Positions 18,388-28,705 are shown, numbered from the stretch's first letter. The stretch is DNA of 58,909 bases from an uncultured Prevotella sp. (GCA_905235835.1 CAJONQ010000021.1:1-58909), one strand, 5' to 3'. Notes: a model not told the origin generated them from the letters alone. A program made the numbers and translations.

Positions 18388-18395
18388 TATCTTTG
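18388..18395 (+). promoter_or_regulatory. -7 box of fhs
   Basis: TATCTTTG. Its position rules out a start at 18365 and favours ATG at 18410 or 18422. Confidence 0.65.
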
Positions 18396-18421
18396 TGCTC
18401 TCTAAAATAATGAATATAAAG

Positions 18422-20098
18422 ATGAAAACGGATATCCAGATTGCCCGTGAGTGCCAGTTGAAACCAATAAGTGACATTGCTTCTCAGTTAGGAATTGCCC
18501 CAGAGTCGATAGAGCCCTATGGGCGTTACATGGCAAAGGTCCCTATCTCTTTGATTGACGAGGAAAGAGTGAAGAAGAGTCGTCTGATCTTGGTTACTGC
18601 AATCAGCCCGACAAAAACGGGTATAGGTAAGACAACTGTCAGTATTGGACTGACATTGGGACTCCAGAAATTGGGAAAGAATGCAGTGGTTGCATTGCGT
18701 GAACCGTCTCTCGGTCCGTGTTTTGGAATTAAAGGAGGAGCAGCCGGTGGCGGTTATGCCCAGGTATTACCAATGGAAAAGATCAATCTTCATTTTACAG
18801 GTGATTTCCATGCTGTGACTTCAGCCCATAATACCATCAGTGCGATGTTGGACAACTATATTTATCAGCACCGTAAGGAGGGCTTTTCTTTGCGTGAGAT
18901 CTATTGGAAACGAGTGTTGGATGTTAACGATCGTGCTCTTCGCAATGTGGTGACAGGTTTGAGAGGCGATGGTGTGGTTTCGGAAACGGGCTTTGATATC
19001 ACTTCTGCTTCTGAATTGATGGCTATTCTTTGTTTAGCGACTAGTGAAGAGGATTTACAGCATCGTATTGAGAATATCCTATTAGGTATCACCTCTGATG
19101 GTAAACCGTTCCGTGTTCGCGACTTGGGAGTGGCTGGCGCTATTACGGTTTTGATGCGTGATGCTCTTTCTCCTAATCTCGTTCAGACGACAGAGAACAC
19201 CCCTGCTTTTATTCATGGTGGACCTTTTGCGAATATCGCTCATGGCTGTTCTAGTGTTCTTGCTACTAAGATGGCGATGACTTTTGGCGACTATGTAGTG
19301 ACGGAGGCAGGTTTTGGTGCCGATTTAGGTGCTGAGAAGTTTTTTGATATCAAATGCCGAAAGGCAGGATTACAGCCTCGTTTAGTGGTGATAGTTGCGA
19401 CTACACAAGGGTTGAAGATGCATGGTGGTGTGGATGTGTCACGTATCAAAGAGCCCGATGCTGAAGGATTGAAAGAAGGACTGAAGAACCTCAACCGGCA
19501 CATACGTAATATGCAAGGTTTTGGTCAACCTGTTATTGTGACTCTCAATCGTTATGATACAGACTTGGATGAAGAAGTCGATATAGTCCGTAAGAACTGC
19601 GAAGACCTCGGAGTAGGTTTTGCAGTTAATGAGGCGTTCCTTAAAGGTGGTGAGGGGGCTGTGGAGTTGGCTCAAACTGTAGTAGATACTATTGACCAGA
19701 TACAACCGTTACCTATCCACTTTACCTATCCTGAAAACGATACTATTGAGGGCAAGCTTGAAAAGGTGTGCAAGTGTATATATGGAGCGGCAGCAATGGA
19801 ATTTAGTAAGACAGGAAAGAAGAAATTGGAGGCAATCCGTACCATCTTCGCTGACGATAAAGATGTCATGCATTATCCTGTCTGCATTGCCAAAACACAG
19901 TTCTCCTTTTCTGCCGACTCTTCTCTATACGGCTCTCCAGAAGGTTTTACGATTCGCATTCGTGATCTTATACTGAACTGTGGTAGCGAGATGATAGTTG
20001 CTATTGCTGGTGATATGCTTCGAATGCCAGGTCTTCCAAAGAGCCCGCAAGCAGAGCGTATTACCATAGAAAACGGAGAAATAGAAGGGTTGTCATAG
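18422..20098 (+). CDS. fhs: formate--tetrahydrofolate ligase
   Basis: A 558-residue cytosolic enzyme that makes 10-formyl-THF from formate, THF and ATP. The nucleotide-binding loop is [16 protein letters not shown]. Other signatures are [48 protein letters not shown] and the monovalent-cation region near [16 protein letters not shown]. Length and order match the family. ATG at 18410 would add MNIK. It is monocistronic. The 60-residue region around [21 protein letters not shown] ends the protein as usual. Confidence 0.97.
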   Translation: MKTDIQIARECQLKPISDIASQLGIAPESIEPYGRYMAKVPISLIDEERVKKSRLILVTAISPTKTGIGKTTVSIGLTLGLQKLGKNAVVALREPSLGPCFGIKGGAAGGGYAQVLPMEKINLHFTGDFHAVTSAHNTISAMLDNYIYQHRKEGFSLREIYWKRVLDVNDRALRNVVTGLRGDGVVSETGFDITSASELMAILCLATSEEDLQHRIENILLGITSDGKPFRVRDLGVAGAITVLMRDALSPNLVQTTENTPAFIHGGPFANIAHGCSSVLATKMAMTFGDYVVTEAGFGADLGAEKFFDIKCRKAGLQPRLVVIVATTQGLKMHGGVDVSRIKEPDAEGLKEGLKNLNRHIRNMQGFGQPVIVTLNRYDTDLDEEVDIVRKNCEDLGVGFAVNEAFLKGGEGAVELAQTVVDTIDQIQPLPIHFTYPENDTIEGKLEKVCKCIYGAAAMEFSKTGKKKLEAIRTIFADDKDVMHYPVCIAKTQFSFSADSSLYGSPEGFTIRIRDLILNCGSEMIVAIAGDMLRMPGLPKSPQAERITIENGEIEGLS

Positions 20099-20170
20099 TC
20101 TTAGAAATGTATCATGCATAAAGATTGTTAAATATACACAACCTATTAAATAGGTAAGAAGGATTTTTCG

Positions 20171-20206
20171 TAACTTTGCAACCTGAAAACCGAAATGACT
20201 GGTTTT
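20171..20206 (+). promoter_or_regulatory. efflux operon promoter with an inverted repeat at the start of transcription
   Basis: The -7 box TAACTTTG (20171-20178) is followed by AAAACC (20186-20191), a 9-base gap and GGTTTT (20201-20206), which covers the predicted start site. A repressor site or a 5' hairpin of the message are both possible. No regulator gene is adjacent. Confidence 0.5.
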
Positions 20207-20259
20207 AGTTTTGGGACAGGTGAGAGATTAATTTGAATAAATATATAATAAAAATAGGT

Positions 20260-21432
20260 ATGAAAATGAAAAAGTTAATGATGATTGCAGCTGTGGCTGC
20301 AACGTTTGTTTCTTGTGGTGGAGGCGGTGGTCGTCCCAATTTCGGCGATAACGAATATCCTGTGGCTACCGTGGACACCTCTACTGCCGATATGCAGAAT
20401 GTGTACCCGGCAACAATCAGGGGTATTCAAGATGTGGAAATCCGTCCGAAGGTACAGGGTTTCTTGACTAAGATTAATGTAACAGAGGGTCAGACTGTCA
20501 AGGAAGGACAGACCCTGTTCACAATAGACGATGAGACCTATAGGGCTCAGGTGCGACAGGCTCAGGCTGCCAGTAATGCTGCCGAGAAGCAGATGCGCAC
20601 TGCCAAGTTGACCTATGAGAATGCTCAAGTGTTGTATGATAACAAAGTGATCGGTGACTATGAACTGCAGACCTCGCATAATGCCTATGAGACATCCTGT
20701 GCGCAGTATGAGCAGTCGCAGGCGGTTTTGGCATCTGCTAAAGAGTCGTTGAGCTTCTGCTATGTCAAGAGTCCTGTCTCTGGTGTGGTAGGTACGTTGC
20801 CCTTGAAGGAGGGTGCGTTGGTCAATACCTCCAACGTGCTGACCACGGTATCGGACGTATCTTCCGTGGATGTTTATTTCTCCGTTACGGAGAGGTATGC
20901 CATGAGGTTGTCACGAAAAGGTGAGAGCGTGAATGCCTTCCCACCAGTGCGGTTGAGGTTGAGTGATGGAACTATTTATACCCATGAGGGTAAGGTGACC
21001 AGGATGAGTGGTATTATCAACTCCTCTACTGGCTCTGTGCAAGTTATTGCCACATTCCCCAATACCGAAAAACTGCTGACGAGTGGTGGTGTAGGTAATA
21101 TCATCGTGCCGAATGTCAAGATGGATGCTGTTGTCATTCCGCAGTCATGTGTCAGCGAAATACAGGACAAGAAGTTTGTTTACCTTGTGGGTAAGGATAA
21201 CAAAGTGAAATATTCAGAGATTAAGGTGGACGCGCAGAATGACGGTAATAATTATGTCGTTACTGAAGGCTTGAAACCTGGTGATAAATATGTCACCAAC
21301 GGTATCACAAAATTGTCTGACGGCATGGAGATAGTACCCATCACGCCGGAGCAGTACCAGAAGAAGATCAGTAATCAGGCAAAGGCGATGTCATCAGGTG
21401 ATATTGTGGGAGCGATGAAGAATAAGAAGTAA
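20260..21432 (+). CDS. RND efflux periplasmic adaptor (MexA/AcrA type)
   Basis: A 390-residue lipoprotein; the signal ends AATFVSC followed by a Gly-rich linker. The order is barrel-sandwich half (EIRPKVQGFLTKINVTEGQTVKEGQTLF), alpha-hairpin (QAASNAAEKQMRTAKLTYENAQVLYDN), second half-motif (VKSPVSGVVGTLPLKEGALV), beta-barrel and membrane-proximal domain. It bridges pump and outer-membrane channel. The frame extends upstream to a TTG, but ATG at 20260 starts the signal peptide. First gene of a three-gene efflux operon. Confidence 0.93.
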   Translation: MKMKKLMMIAAVAATFVSCGGGGGRPNFGDNEYPVATVDTSTADMQNVYPATIRGIQDVEIRPKVQGFLTKINVTEGQTVKEGQTLFTIDDETYRAQVRQAQAASNAAEKQMRTAKLTYENAQVLYDNKVIGDYELQTSHNAYETSCAQYEQSQAVLASAKESLSFCYVKSPVSGVVGTLPLKEGALVNTSNVLTTVSDVSSVDVYFSVTERYAMRLSRKGESVNAFPPVRLRLSDGTIYTHEGKVTRMSGIINSSTGSVQVIATFPNTEKLLTSGGVGNIIVPNVKMDAVVIPQSCVSEIQDKKFVYLVGKDNKVKYSEIKVDAQNDGNNYVVTEGLKPGDKYVTNGITKLSDGMEIVPITPEQYQKKISNQAKAMSSGDIVGAMKNKK

Positions 21433-21452
21433 GAAAGTAAAAAGGAAAGACA

Positions 21453-24400
21453 ATGACTTTTACAAGATTTATTAAACGCCCGGTACTCTCGACGGTGATC
21501 TCCATCTTCATCGTCATTCTGGGCTTTATCGGTCTGGTGTCGCTGCCCATCGAGCAGTACCCAGACATTGCGCCGCCAACGGTGATGGTGATTGCCAGTT
21601 ACCCGGGTGCCGACGCTGAGACGGTGAACAAATCCGTCGTTGTGCCTCTTGAGGAGAGCATCAACGGTGTGGAGAACATGGACTATATCACGTCGTCGGC
21701 ATCCTCTGGCTCGGCCTACATCACCGTGCTGTTCCGCCAAGGAACGAATGCCGATATGTGTGCCGTGAATGTGCAGAACCGTGTGTCGCAGGCGTTGGCC
21801 TTGCTGCCCGCCGAGGTGACGCAGATTGGCGTGACGGTGATGAAGCGACAGACCTCGCAGGTCATCATGTACTCGCTGACCTCCGAGGACGGCCGCTACG
21901 ACGACGAGTTCCTGACAAACTATAACGCCATCAACATCATCCCAGCCATCAAGCGTATCCAGGGTGTGGGCGACATCAACACGCCGGGTATGAAGACCTA
22001 CTCGATGCGTATCTGGCTGCTGCCCGACAAGATGAAGCAGCACAACCTGATGCCGAGCGATATCGTCGGTGTGCTGGCTGAGCAGAACATCGAGGCAGCG
22101 CCGGGTAAGTTCGGTGAACTGAGCGATGTGTCCTACGAGTATTCCATTCGCTACACGGGTCGCCTGAAGACTGCCGATGAGTTTGGCAACATGATTATCC
22201 GCAGCGATGCCGATGGACAGACACTGCAACTGAAAGATGTGGCTCGTGTGGAGTTGGGCGGTCAGCAGTATAACGTGTCGATGAAGAACAACAACCTGCC
22301 CTCAGTGATGGGTATGGTGCAGCAGATTGCCGGCTCCAACGCCAACCAGATAGCCTCCGACGTAAAGGCGGAACTGGAGGCGCAGGCGAAGATGTTCCCC
22401 CCGGGCATGATATATAAGGTGAACTATGATGTGACGGAGTTCCTGTATGCCTCTATCGAGGAGGTGGTGTTTACGCTCTTTCTCACGCTCTTCCTGGTGT
22501 TCCTCGTGGTGTACGTATTCCTGCAGGACTGGCGCTCTACGCTCATCCCGCTGATTGCCGTGCCGGTATCGCTGATCGGTACGTTCTTCTTCCTCGAGGT
22601 CATCGGCTTCTCCATCAACCTGCTGGTACTCTCAGCCTTGCTGTTAGCCATCGCTATCGTGGTCGATGATGCCATCATCGTGGTGGAGGCGGTGCATGCC
22701 AAACTCGACCAGGGATATAAATCGACCCTTACGGCGTCTATTGATGCCATGAATGAGATATCGGGTGCTATTATCTCCGTGACTCTCGTGATGGCTTCGG
22801 TGTTTATCCCTGTATCGTTCCTCGGTGGTACCACGGGTACGTTTTACCGTGAATTTGGTCTGACAATGGCGATGTCTATTTTCATCTCCGCTCTGAACGC
22901 CCTTACGCTGTCGCCGGCCCTCTGTGCCATCTTCCTGAAGGCGCACGACGAGAATGGGCATGAGAAGATGTCGATGATTGACAGGTTCCATGCCTCGTTC
23001 AACACCGCCTTCACCGCCACGACCAACAAGTACAAGAACATCGTGGAGAAGCTGGTGAGGAAACCCGTAGCCATCATCATTTCTGTGGTCATAGGTATTG
23101 TCGTGCTGGTGGGTACGATGTCGATTACTAAGACCGGCCTGGTGCCCGATGAGGACACGGGTACCATCTTCTGTACCGTATCCATGCCACCTGCCACCTC
23201 TGTGTCCCGTACTAAGGATGTCATCACGCAGGTTGACTCCATCCTTGGAGCCATTCCCGCCATCCAGAACCGTGAGCAGATTCAGGGGTATAACTTTATT
23301 GCTGGAGCAGGCTCCGACCAGGGTACGTTCATCATCAAGCTGAGACCCTTCGAAGAGAGAACGAAAGGCTTCTGGTGGAAACTCAGTGGACTGTGGCAGG
23401 GCGACGGCATCTACCGCTTCTTCATCAACCCGTATGAAGCCAGTGGCGTGCTGGCGCAGATCTATCTGAAGACGGCACACATCAAGGATGCCCAGATTCT
23501 CGCCTTCGCACCGCCTATGATTCCAGGTTTCGCTGCCAACGCAGGTGTGTCTCTCGTGATGCAGGACCGCACGGGTGGCGAACTGTCGAAGTTCTTCGAC
23601 ATTGTGCAGAACTATCTGAAGGAGCTGAACAAGCGGCCGGAGATTCAGATGGCAATGACATCATATAACCCGAATTATCCGCAGTACATGGTCGAAGTCA
23701 ACGTGGCTAAGTGTAAGCAGGCGGGCATCGCACCTAATGTTGTGCTTTCTACGCTACAGGGTTACTACGGCGGACTCTATGCCTCTAACTTTAATGCATA
23801 TGGTAAACTCTATCGTGTGATGGTGCAGGGTGCTCCTGAGACTCGCATGACGAATGAGTCGCTGAACAGTGTATATGTACGCACTCCTGCGGGAATGTCG
23901 CCTGTCAAGGAGTTCTGTCACCTGGAACGCGTCTATGGTCCTGACAACATCAACCGCTTCAACCTCTACACCGCTATCAACGTGACGGCAACTGTTGCCG
24001 ACGGCTATTCCACCGGACAGGCTATCCAGGCCATTGAGGAGGTGGCTGCCGACATGCTGCCCACGGGTTATACCTATGATTACTCTGGTTTGACCCGCCA
24101 AGAGGCAAAAACGACAAACTCGACGGCGATTATCTTCGTACTGTGTATCCTGTTCATCTACCTCATCCTGTCCGCACAGTATGAGTCCTACCTGTTGCCG
24201 TTCTCTGTGATTCTCTCCGTACCGTTCGGATTGGCTGGCTGTTTCCTCTTCACAGACATCTTCGGTCACAACAATGACATCTATATGCAGATATCGCTCA
24301 TTATGCTGATAGGTCTGTTGGCAAAGAATGCCATCTTGATTGTGCAGTTCGCCTTGGAGCGCCGTGAGACGGGTATGGCTATCTCATGGTCTGCCGTGCT

Positions 24401-24710
24401 TGGTGCTGCGGCTCGTCTGCGTCCTATCTTGATGACATCGCTTGCTATGGTGATTGGTTTGTTGCCCATGATGTTTGCGTCAGGTGTGGGTAAGAACGGA
24501 AACCAGACCCTTGGTGCTGCTGCCGTAGGCGGTATGTTGATTGGTACGTTGTGCCAGTTGTTCGTAGTGCCCACGCTGTTTGTGGTATTCCAGTCATTGC
24601 AAGAGAGATTACGTCCAATGAAGTTTGAGGGTGATGAGGAGACTCCGGATGTTGCCTCGGAAATTGCCCAGTATGCTCATCGTCCAGTAGAATATAAAGT
24701 GGAGGAGTAA
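21453..24710 (+). CDS. RND multidrug efflux transporter (AcrB/MexB, HAE1 family)
   Basis: A 1085-residue inner-membrane pump with 12 helices and two large periplasmic loops. The N-terminus is FTRFIKRPVLSTVISIFIVILG; TM4 has the proton-relay acidic pair in AIAIVVDDAIIVVEAV; TM10-12 include the partner Lys in LLAKNAILIVQFA. It is a little longer than AcrB (1049). Composition changes along the gene: roughly the first two thirds prefer C/G-ending codons, and the last third is closer to its neighbours. It starts 20 bases after the adaptor gene and 2 bases before the channel gene. Confidence 0.95.
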   Translation: MTFTRFIKRPVLSTVISIFIVILGFIGLVSLPIEQYPDIAPPTVMVIASYPGADAETVNKSVVVPLEESINGVENMDYITSSASSGSAYITVLFRQGTNADMCAVNVQNRVSQALALLPAEVTQIGVTVMKRQTSQVIMYSLTSEDGRYDDEFLTNYNAINIIPAIKRIQGVGDINTPGMKTYSMRIWLLPDKMKQHNLMPSDIVGVLAEQNIEAAPGKFGELSDVSYEYSIRYTGRLKTADEFGNMIIRSDADGQTLQLKDVARVELGGQQYNVSMKNNNLPSVMGMVQQIAGSNANQIASDVKAELEAQAKMFPPGMIYKVNYDVTEFLYASIEEVVFTLFLTLFLVFLVVYVFLQDWRSTLIPLIAVPVSLIGTFFFLEVIGFSINLLVLSALLLAIAIVVDDAIIVVEAVHAKLDQGYKSTLTASIDAMNEISGAIISVTLVMASVFIPVSFLGGTTGTFYREFGLTMAMSIFISALNALTLSPALCAIFLKAHDENGHEKMSMIDRFHASFNTAFTATTNKYKNIVEKLVRKPVAIIISVVIGIVVLVGTMSITKTGLVPDEDTGTIFCTVSMPPATSVSRTKDVITQVDSILGAIPAIQNREQIQGYNFIAGAGSDQGTFIIKLRPFEERTKGFWWKLSGLWQGDGIYRFFINPYEASGVLAQIYLKTAHIKDAQILAFAPPMIPGFAANAGVSLVMQDRTGGELSKFFDIVQNYLKELNKRPEIQMAMTSYNPNYPQYMVEVNVAKCKQAGIAPNVVLSTLQGYYGGLYASNFNAYGKLYRVMVQGAPETRMTNESLNSVYVRTPAGMSPVKEFCHLERVYGPDNINRFNLYTAINVTATVADGYSTGQAIQAIEEVAADMLPTGYTYDYSGLTRQEAKTTNSTAIIFVLCILFIYLILSAQYESYLLPFSVILSVPFGLAGCFLFTDIFGHNNDIYMQISLIMLIGLLAKNAILIVQFALERRETGMAISWSAVLGAAARLRPILMTSLAMVIGLLPMMFASGVGKNGNQTLGAAAVGGMLIGTLCQLFVVPTLFVVFQSLQERLRPMKFEGDEETPDVASEIAQYAHRPVEYKVEE

Positions 24711-24712
24711 GA

Positions 24713-26092
24713 ATGAAGAAACTAATGATATTTTCAGCCGTGGCACTGCTGATGAGCAGTTGCGGTTTATATAGTAAGTATGAACGTCCTTCCGTGGATA
24801 CGGCAGGCTTGATTCGTGACCCTTTGTCAGATGTCGATACACTTGTTGTTCAGGATACAGCCTCTTTTGGCAACCTGCCCTGGCGCTCCGTGTTTACCGA
24901 CCCCCAGTTACAGGCACTCATAGAACAGGGACTGGAGCGAAATACCAATTTGCAGAATGCCATCCTGAATGTGCAGATGTATGAGTCGATGCTGACTGCC
25001 GCAAAACTGGCATTCCTGCCTTCAGTGACATTAGGAGGATCGTCTCCTATGGGAAGTATTAATACTACCTATGACCCCACCAGCACGAAGAAGTCGTACT
25101 CCTTTCCTTTGAATGCCAGTTGGACGTTGGACCTCTTTGGTAATATCCTGTCGAAGAAGCGTTCTACATGGATGAAGTTACTGGGAATGAAAGACAATCA
25201 GATGGCTGTCCGTGCCAAACTCATCAGCGACATAGCCAATGCCTACTATACTCTGCTGATGCTTGATGAGCAGTTGCGTATTACGCTGGATATGGAGAAT
25301 ATGGCGAAAGAGACATTGGAGATGATGGAGTTGCAGTATAAGTTCAAACGCATACGCTCCACCAGTGTGCAGAGTTCGGAGGCTGCCTATCTCCGCACAC
25401 AGACACAGGCCAATGATTTCCGTCGTCAGATACGGTCAACAGAGAATGCGCTGTCACTGCTCATAGGACAGGCAGGACAACACATCCCACGCTCGACATT
25501 CGCAGAGCAGTCGCTGCCAACAGAGTTCTCAACGGGAGTGGGTGTGCAGTTGTTACAGAACCGTCCGGATGTACACAATGCGGAGATGCAGTTGGCAGCG
25601 TGCTTCCACGATGTACAGACGGCGCGTTCGCAGTTCTATCCTACCATTACCATCGGAGGAGACGTTAATTTCAGTAATTCGGCAGGCAATCCTGGTAAAT
25701 GGGCAACATCTCTTATAGGTAGCCTGATGCAGCCCATCTTCAACCGTGGTAGTTTGGTTTCTAACCTGAAAACGAGCAAGGTGAAGTATGAGCAGGCTTT
25801 CAACACTTGGCAGAACACCATCCTGAAGGCTGGCAACGAGGTGTCTAATGCCCTTGTCAACTACAATATGTATGATGCCAATAGTAAGCTGGAGGAAAAG
25901 CGTATAGAAGTGCTGACGCATAATGTAGAGGACACGAAGGCACTCTATACGAGCAGTGGTTCTACTTACCTGGAAGTGCTGACGGCACAAAGCCAATTGC
26001 TCAGTTCGCAATTGCAGTTGGCAACCGACAATTTCAATAAGATGCAGGCTGTCGTGTCATTGTACACAGCACTTGGCGGAGGTGGGAAGTAG
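24713..26092 (+). CDS. outer-membrane efflux channel (TolC/OprM, NodT type)
   Basis: A 459-residue lipoprotein (signal ending LLMSSC). It has the duplicated outer-membrane efflux repeat: long coiled helices (ANAYYTLLMLDEQLRITLDMENMAKETLEMM; ALVNYNMYDANSKLEEKRIEVLTHNVEDTKALY) and the NRPDVHNAEMQLAACFHDVQTARSQFYPTI motif common to OprM/NodT proteins. It completes the tripartite pump with the two preceding genes. Confidence 0.93.
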   Translation: MKKLMIFSAVALLMSSCGLYSKYERPSVDTAGLIRDPLSDVDTLVVQDTASFGNLPWRSVFTDPQLQALIEQGLERNTNLQNAILNVQMYESMLTAAKLAFLPSVTLGGSSPMGSINTTYDPTSTKKSYSFPLNASWTLDLFGNILSKKRSTWMKLLGMKDNQMAVRAKLISDIANAYYTLLMLDEQLRITLDMENMAKETLEMMELQYKFKRIRSTSVQSSEAAYLRTQTQANDFRRQIRSTENALSLLIGQAGQHIPRSTFAEQSLPTEFSTGVGVQLLQNRPDVHNAEMQLAACFHDVQTARSQFYPTITIGGDVNFSNSAGNPGKWATSLIGSLMQPIFNRGSLVSNLKTSKVKYEQAFNTWQNTILKAGNEVSNALVNYNMYDANSKLEEKRIEVLTHNVEDTKALYTSSGSTYLEVLTAQSQLLSSQLQLATDNFNKMQAVVSLYTALGGGGK

Positions 26093-26123
26093 TGTTTAGT
26101 TCAAAGTTCAAAGTTAATAAGTT

Positions 26124-26903
26124 ATGGCAAGTGAAATAAGTCCAAGAGCCGAGATTGACCCCAAGGCGAAAATCGGTAATAACTGTAAAATATTCCCCTT
26201 TGTCTATATAGAAGGTGATGTGGAGATTGGCGACAATTGTGTTATATTCCCCTTTGTCAGCATCTGTAACGGCACGCGTATGGGTAGTGGGAACAAGGTG
26301 CACCAGGGTACGGTGATTGGTGCCCTGCCACAGGATTTCGAATTCCGTGGCGAGAAGACGGAGTGCATAGTCGGCAATAATAATATATTCCGTGAGAACG
26401 TGGTCGTCAACCGTGCCACACATACTGGCGGACAGACCGTTATAGGCGATGAAAATGTGCTGATGGAGGGTGCTCATATCTCACACGATACAAAAGTGGG
26501 TAACCGCTGTGTCTTCGGCTATGGTACGAAGATTGCGGGTGATTGCGAGATAGAGGAGGGTGTCATCTTTTCTTCAAGTGTTATTGAGAATGCCAAGACG
26601 CGTGTAGGTCGTGGGGCTATGATACAGGCAGGCACGACATTCTCAAAGGATATTCCTCCTTTCATTATCTGTACCAGGAAGGGGGAGTATGGCGGCGTGA
26701 ATATGCAGGTGGCTCGTCAGCATGGTGTCGACGAGAAGATATTGAAGCATATCGCTAACGCCTATCGACTGTTGTTCCATGGCAAGACCTCTACGTTCGA
26801 TGCTGTCAACCAGATCGAGAAGCAAGTGCCTGACGGTCCTTTCATCCGTCACATCATCGAGTTTATCCGTGCCTCTAAGATTGGTATCATCACGAAGATG
26901 TAA
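26124..26903 (+). CDS. LpxA-like UDP-N-acetylglucosamine acyltransferase family protein
   Basis: A 259-residue left-handed beta-helix protein with hexapeptide repeats (IGDNCVIFPF, VGNRCVF) and a C-terminal helical region (KHIANAYRLLFHGK) like LpxA. His118 and His121 in AHISHDTKVGNRC align, by eye, with E. coli His122 and catalytic His125. The later His144 region (TAVHQF in E. coli) is replaced by SSSVIENAK. The usual lpxD, lpxC-fabZ neighbours are absent; it follows an efflux operon by 32 bases. It may be a second LpxA paralogue with altered chain length or substrate rather than the main lipid A enzyme. Confidence 0.75.
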   Translation: MASEISPRAEIDPKAKIGNNCKIFPFVYIEGDVEIGDNCVIFPFVSICNGTRMGSGNKVHQGTVIGALPQDFEFRGEKTECIVGNNNIFRENVVVNRATHTGGQTVIGDENVLMEGAHISHDTKVGNRCVFGYGTKIAGDCEIEEGVIFSSSVIENAKTRVGRGAMIQAGTTFSKDIPPFIICTRKGEYGGVNMQVARQHGVDEKILKHIANAYRLLFHGKTSTFDAVNQIEKQVPDGPFIRHIIEFIRASKIGIITKM

Positions 26904-26906
26904 GTC

Positions 26907-27683
26907 CTAATAACTGGCGGAGCAGGGAATCCCTGCTGCTATCACACGGTCGCGAATGGTGTCTAACTGTTCGCGACTTGCTTTTTCCAATCCTTGGGCA
27001 GGTGTCTCACGGTCGATGGTATAGACCATCACTTGCTGAGGCTTGATTTGTTTGACCACTTCCAGCCACGGTCCTACATACTCCTCACCCGTATTGTCAA
27101 CATTCTCTCCATTGCAGACTCCTCTCATGAACATGGTCTGGATGATGATATGTCCGTGGAATGCCTTCATCCGCTCAATGATGGTGTTAACGTCATAGGT
27201 ACCATTAGGATGGTCCACCTTATTTATATATATAGGGTCAACGGTGTCCAGTTTCAGGATGTTGTCGTCCACCTTCATCAGTGCGTCGTGTACTTGTTGT
27301 CTGTGAATCATGGTGGAGTTGCTCAATACGCACACCTTCGCCTTCGGACAGTATTGATTGCGTAAGGCAATGGTGTCATCGATAATCTCTGCGAAATGAG
27401 GATGACAGGTCGGCTCACCATTACCTGCAAATGTCAGTACATCAGGTAACTGTTCCTCGGCGGTCATCTCCAGGAGTTTTTTCTCCAAAGCCAGTGCTAC
27501 TTCCTTGCGGGTAGGCAAGGGGAGGGAGGGACGATGGTCCTCATTGAAGCCGCACTCACAATAGATGCAGTCGAACGAACAAACCTTACCGTCTGCAGGC
27601 AGGAGGTTGATACCTAATGAGATGCCCAGTCTACGACTATGTACTGGACCGAATATCGGGGATGGATAAATAATCGTACTCAT
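26907..27683 (-). CDS. radical SAM protein (COG0731-like)
   Basis: A 258-residue protein with the radical SAM cluster motif CSFDCIYC (CxxxCxxC), then FAGNGEPTCHPHF, the usual SAM-binding GNGEPT variant, and LSNSTM. It begins GPVHSRRLGISLGINLLP, a start typical of small radical SAM proteins related to wyosine-type enzymes. No partner or substrate can be named. It diverges from ftsX across a shared 117-base promoter region. Confidence 0.82.
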   Translation of the reverse strand: MSTIIYPSPIFGPVHSRRLGISLGINLLPADGKVCSFDCIYCECGFNEDHRPSLPLPTRKEVALALEKKLLEMTAEEQLPDVLTFAGNGEPTCHPHFAEIIDDTIALRNQYCPKAKVCVLSNSTMIHRQQVHDALMKVDDNILKLDTVDPIYINKVDHPNGTYDVNTIIERMKAFHGHIIIQTMFMRGVCNGENVDNTGEEYVGPWLEVVKQIKPQQVMVYTIDRETPAQGLEKASREQLDTIRDRVIAAGIPCSASY

Positions 27684-27711
27684 AAGTGATACATTTTCTT
27701 TCCAGCTGCAA

Positions 27712-27767
27712 ATTTAGCAAATAAAACGTAAATTGTTTTGCATTTAGATTGATTTGTTGTAAATTTG
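27712..27767. promoter_or_regulatory. divergent promoters of the radical SAM gene and ftsX
   Basis: Plus strand: TTTG 27737-27740, a 19-base spacer, TAAATTTG 27760-27767, then ftsX at 27801. Minus strand: TAAATTTG is read from the CAAATTTA near 27710-27717. The two promoters lie back to back. Confidence 0.7.
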
Positions 27768-27800
27768 CAGCAAATTAGGTGTATTACGTCTAAAAAGGAA

Positions 27801-28679
27801 ATGGCAAACAAAAGAAAAAGAACCCGCAGCCGTCGTGGCATGCAGGTTGTTACACTTTGTATCAGTACTACCATGGTATTGATTCTATTAGGAATGGTGG
27901 TGTTCTCTGTCCTGTTGGCTCGCAATTTATCGAACCACATGAAGGAGAACTTGACCGTCACAGTGATGTTGAAGGATTATGTGACTGTCAATCAGGCACA
28001 CCGGTTATGTCGCGACTTATACCATCGTCCCTATTCTCGCAATATTGATTATATCAGTAAGGAGCAGGCACAGAAAGAGCAGATTAAGGAGTTGGGCAGC
28101 GACCCCTCAGAGTTCTTAGGTTTTAATCCTTTCTCTGCCACATTGGAGATTCAACTGAAGTCAGACTTTGCGAATCGTGACTCACTAAAGTGGATTGTCA
28201 AGGAGATTAGGAAAGATGCCCGTGTCAGTGATATCGCCTATATGGAGGACTTGGTGGATCAGGTAAATTTCAACTTGAGTCGTATCAGCATTATCCTATT
28301 GGTACTTGCCGTCTTGCTGACCTTCGTGTCGTTCTCTCTAATAAGTAACACGGTACGTCTGAGTGTCTATGCCCGTCGTTTCATCATCCATACGATGAAA
28401 CTGGTGGGTGCCTCATGGAGTTTCATTCGTCGTCCGTTTATCCGCAATGCCGTGATGGTGGGCTTTGTTGCCGCTATCTTGGCGAATATCGTATTGGGTG
28501 CCTGTTTCTATGGGTTATATCTCACACAACCAGGTATTCTTGCCGTTGTACAATGGGAGGAGTTAGCTATCACTGCAGGAGCGGTATTCTTGTTTGGTTT
28601 GCTGATAACCTCTTTGTGTGCTTGGCTTGCCGTTAATAAGTTCCTGAAGATGACCGCAGGAGAACTTTATAAGATTTAA
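27801..28679 (+). CDS. ftsX: cell division protein FtsX
   Basis: A 292-residue membrane protein of the ABC-type FtsEX complex that activates septal peptidoglycan hydrolases. It has a basic cytoplasmic start, helix 1 at about 22-45, an extracellular loop domain with the FtsX-ECD pattern (VTVMLKDYVTV), then three helices (ISIILLVLAVLLTFVSFSLISNTVRL and two more). The FtsX motif MKLVGASWSFIRRPF is present. ftsE is not adjacent, as is usual in Bacteroidetes, where ftsX instead leads ftsX-DUF3098-uppP-truB-queA. Confidence 0.93.
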   Translation: MANKRKRTRSRRGMQVVTLCISTTMVLILLGMVVFSVLLARNLSNHMKENLTVTVMLKDYVTVNQAHRLCRDLYHRPYSRNIDYISKEQAQKEQIKELGSDPSEFLGFNPFSATLEIQLKSDFANRDSLKWIVKEIRKDARVSDIAYMEDLVDQVNFNLSRISIILLVLAVLLTFVSFSLISNTVRLSVYARRFIIHTMKLVGASWSFIRRPFIRNAVMVGFVAAILANIVLGACFYGLYLTQPGILAVVQWEELAITAGAVFLFGLLITSLCAWLAVNKFLKMTAGELYKI

Positions 28680-28705
28680 CTATCGTAATATCGTAATATC
28701 GAAAA

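Noticed and set aside
18365..18421. Longer N-terminus for formate-THF ligase from 18365
   Set aside because: The -7 box TATCTTTG at 18388-18395 lies inside this stretch, and the extra residues do not resemble the family.
21375..23480. Long antisense frames opposite the RND pump (up to about 285 codons)
   Set aside because: Same effect of C/G-rich codons in the real gene; composition is His/Arg-rich without motifs.
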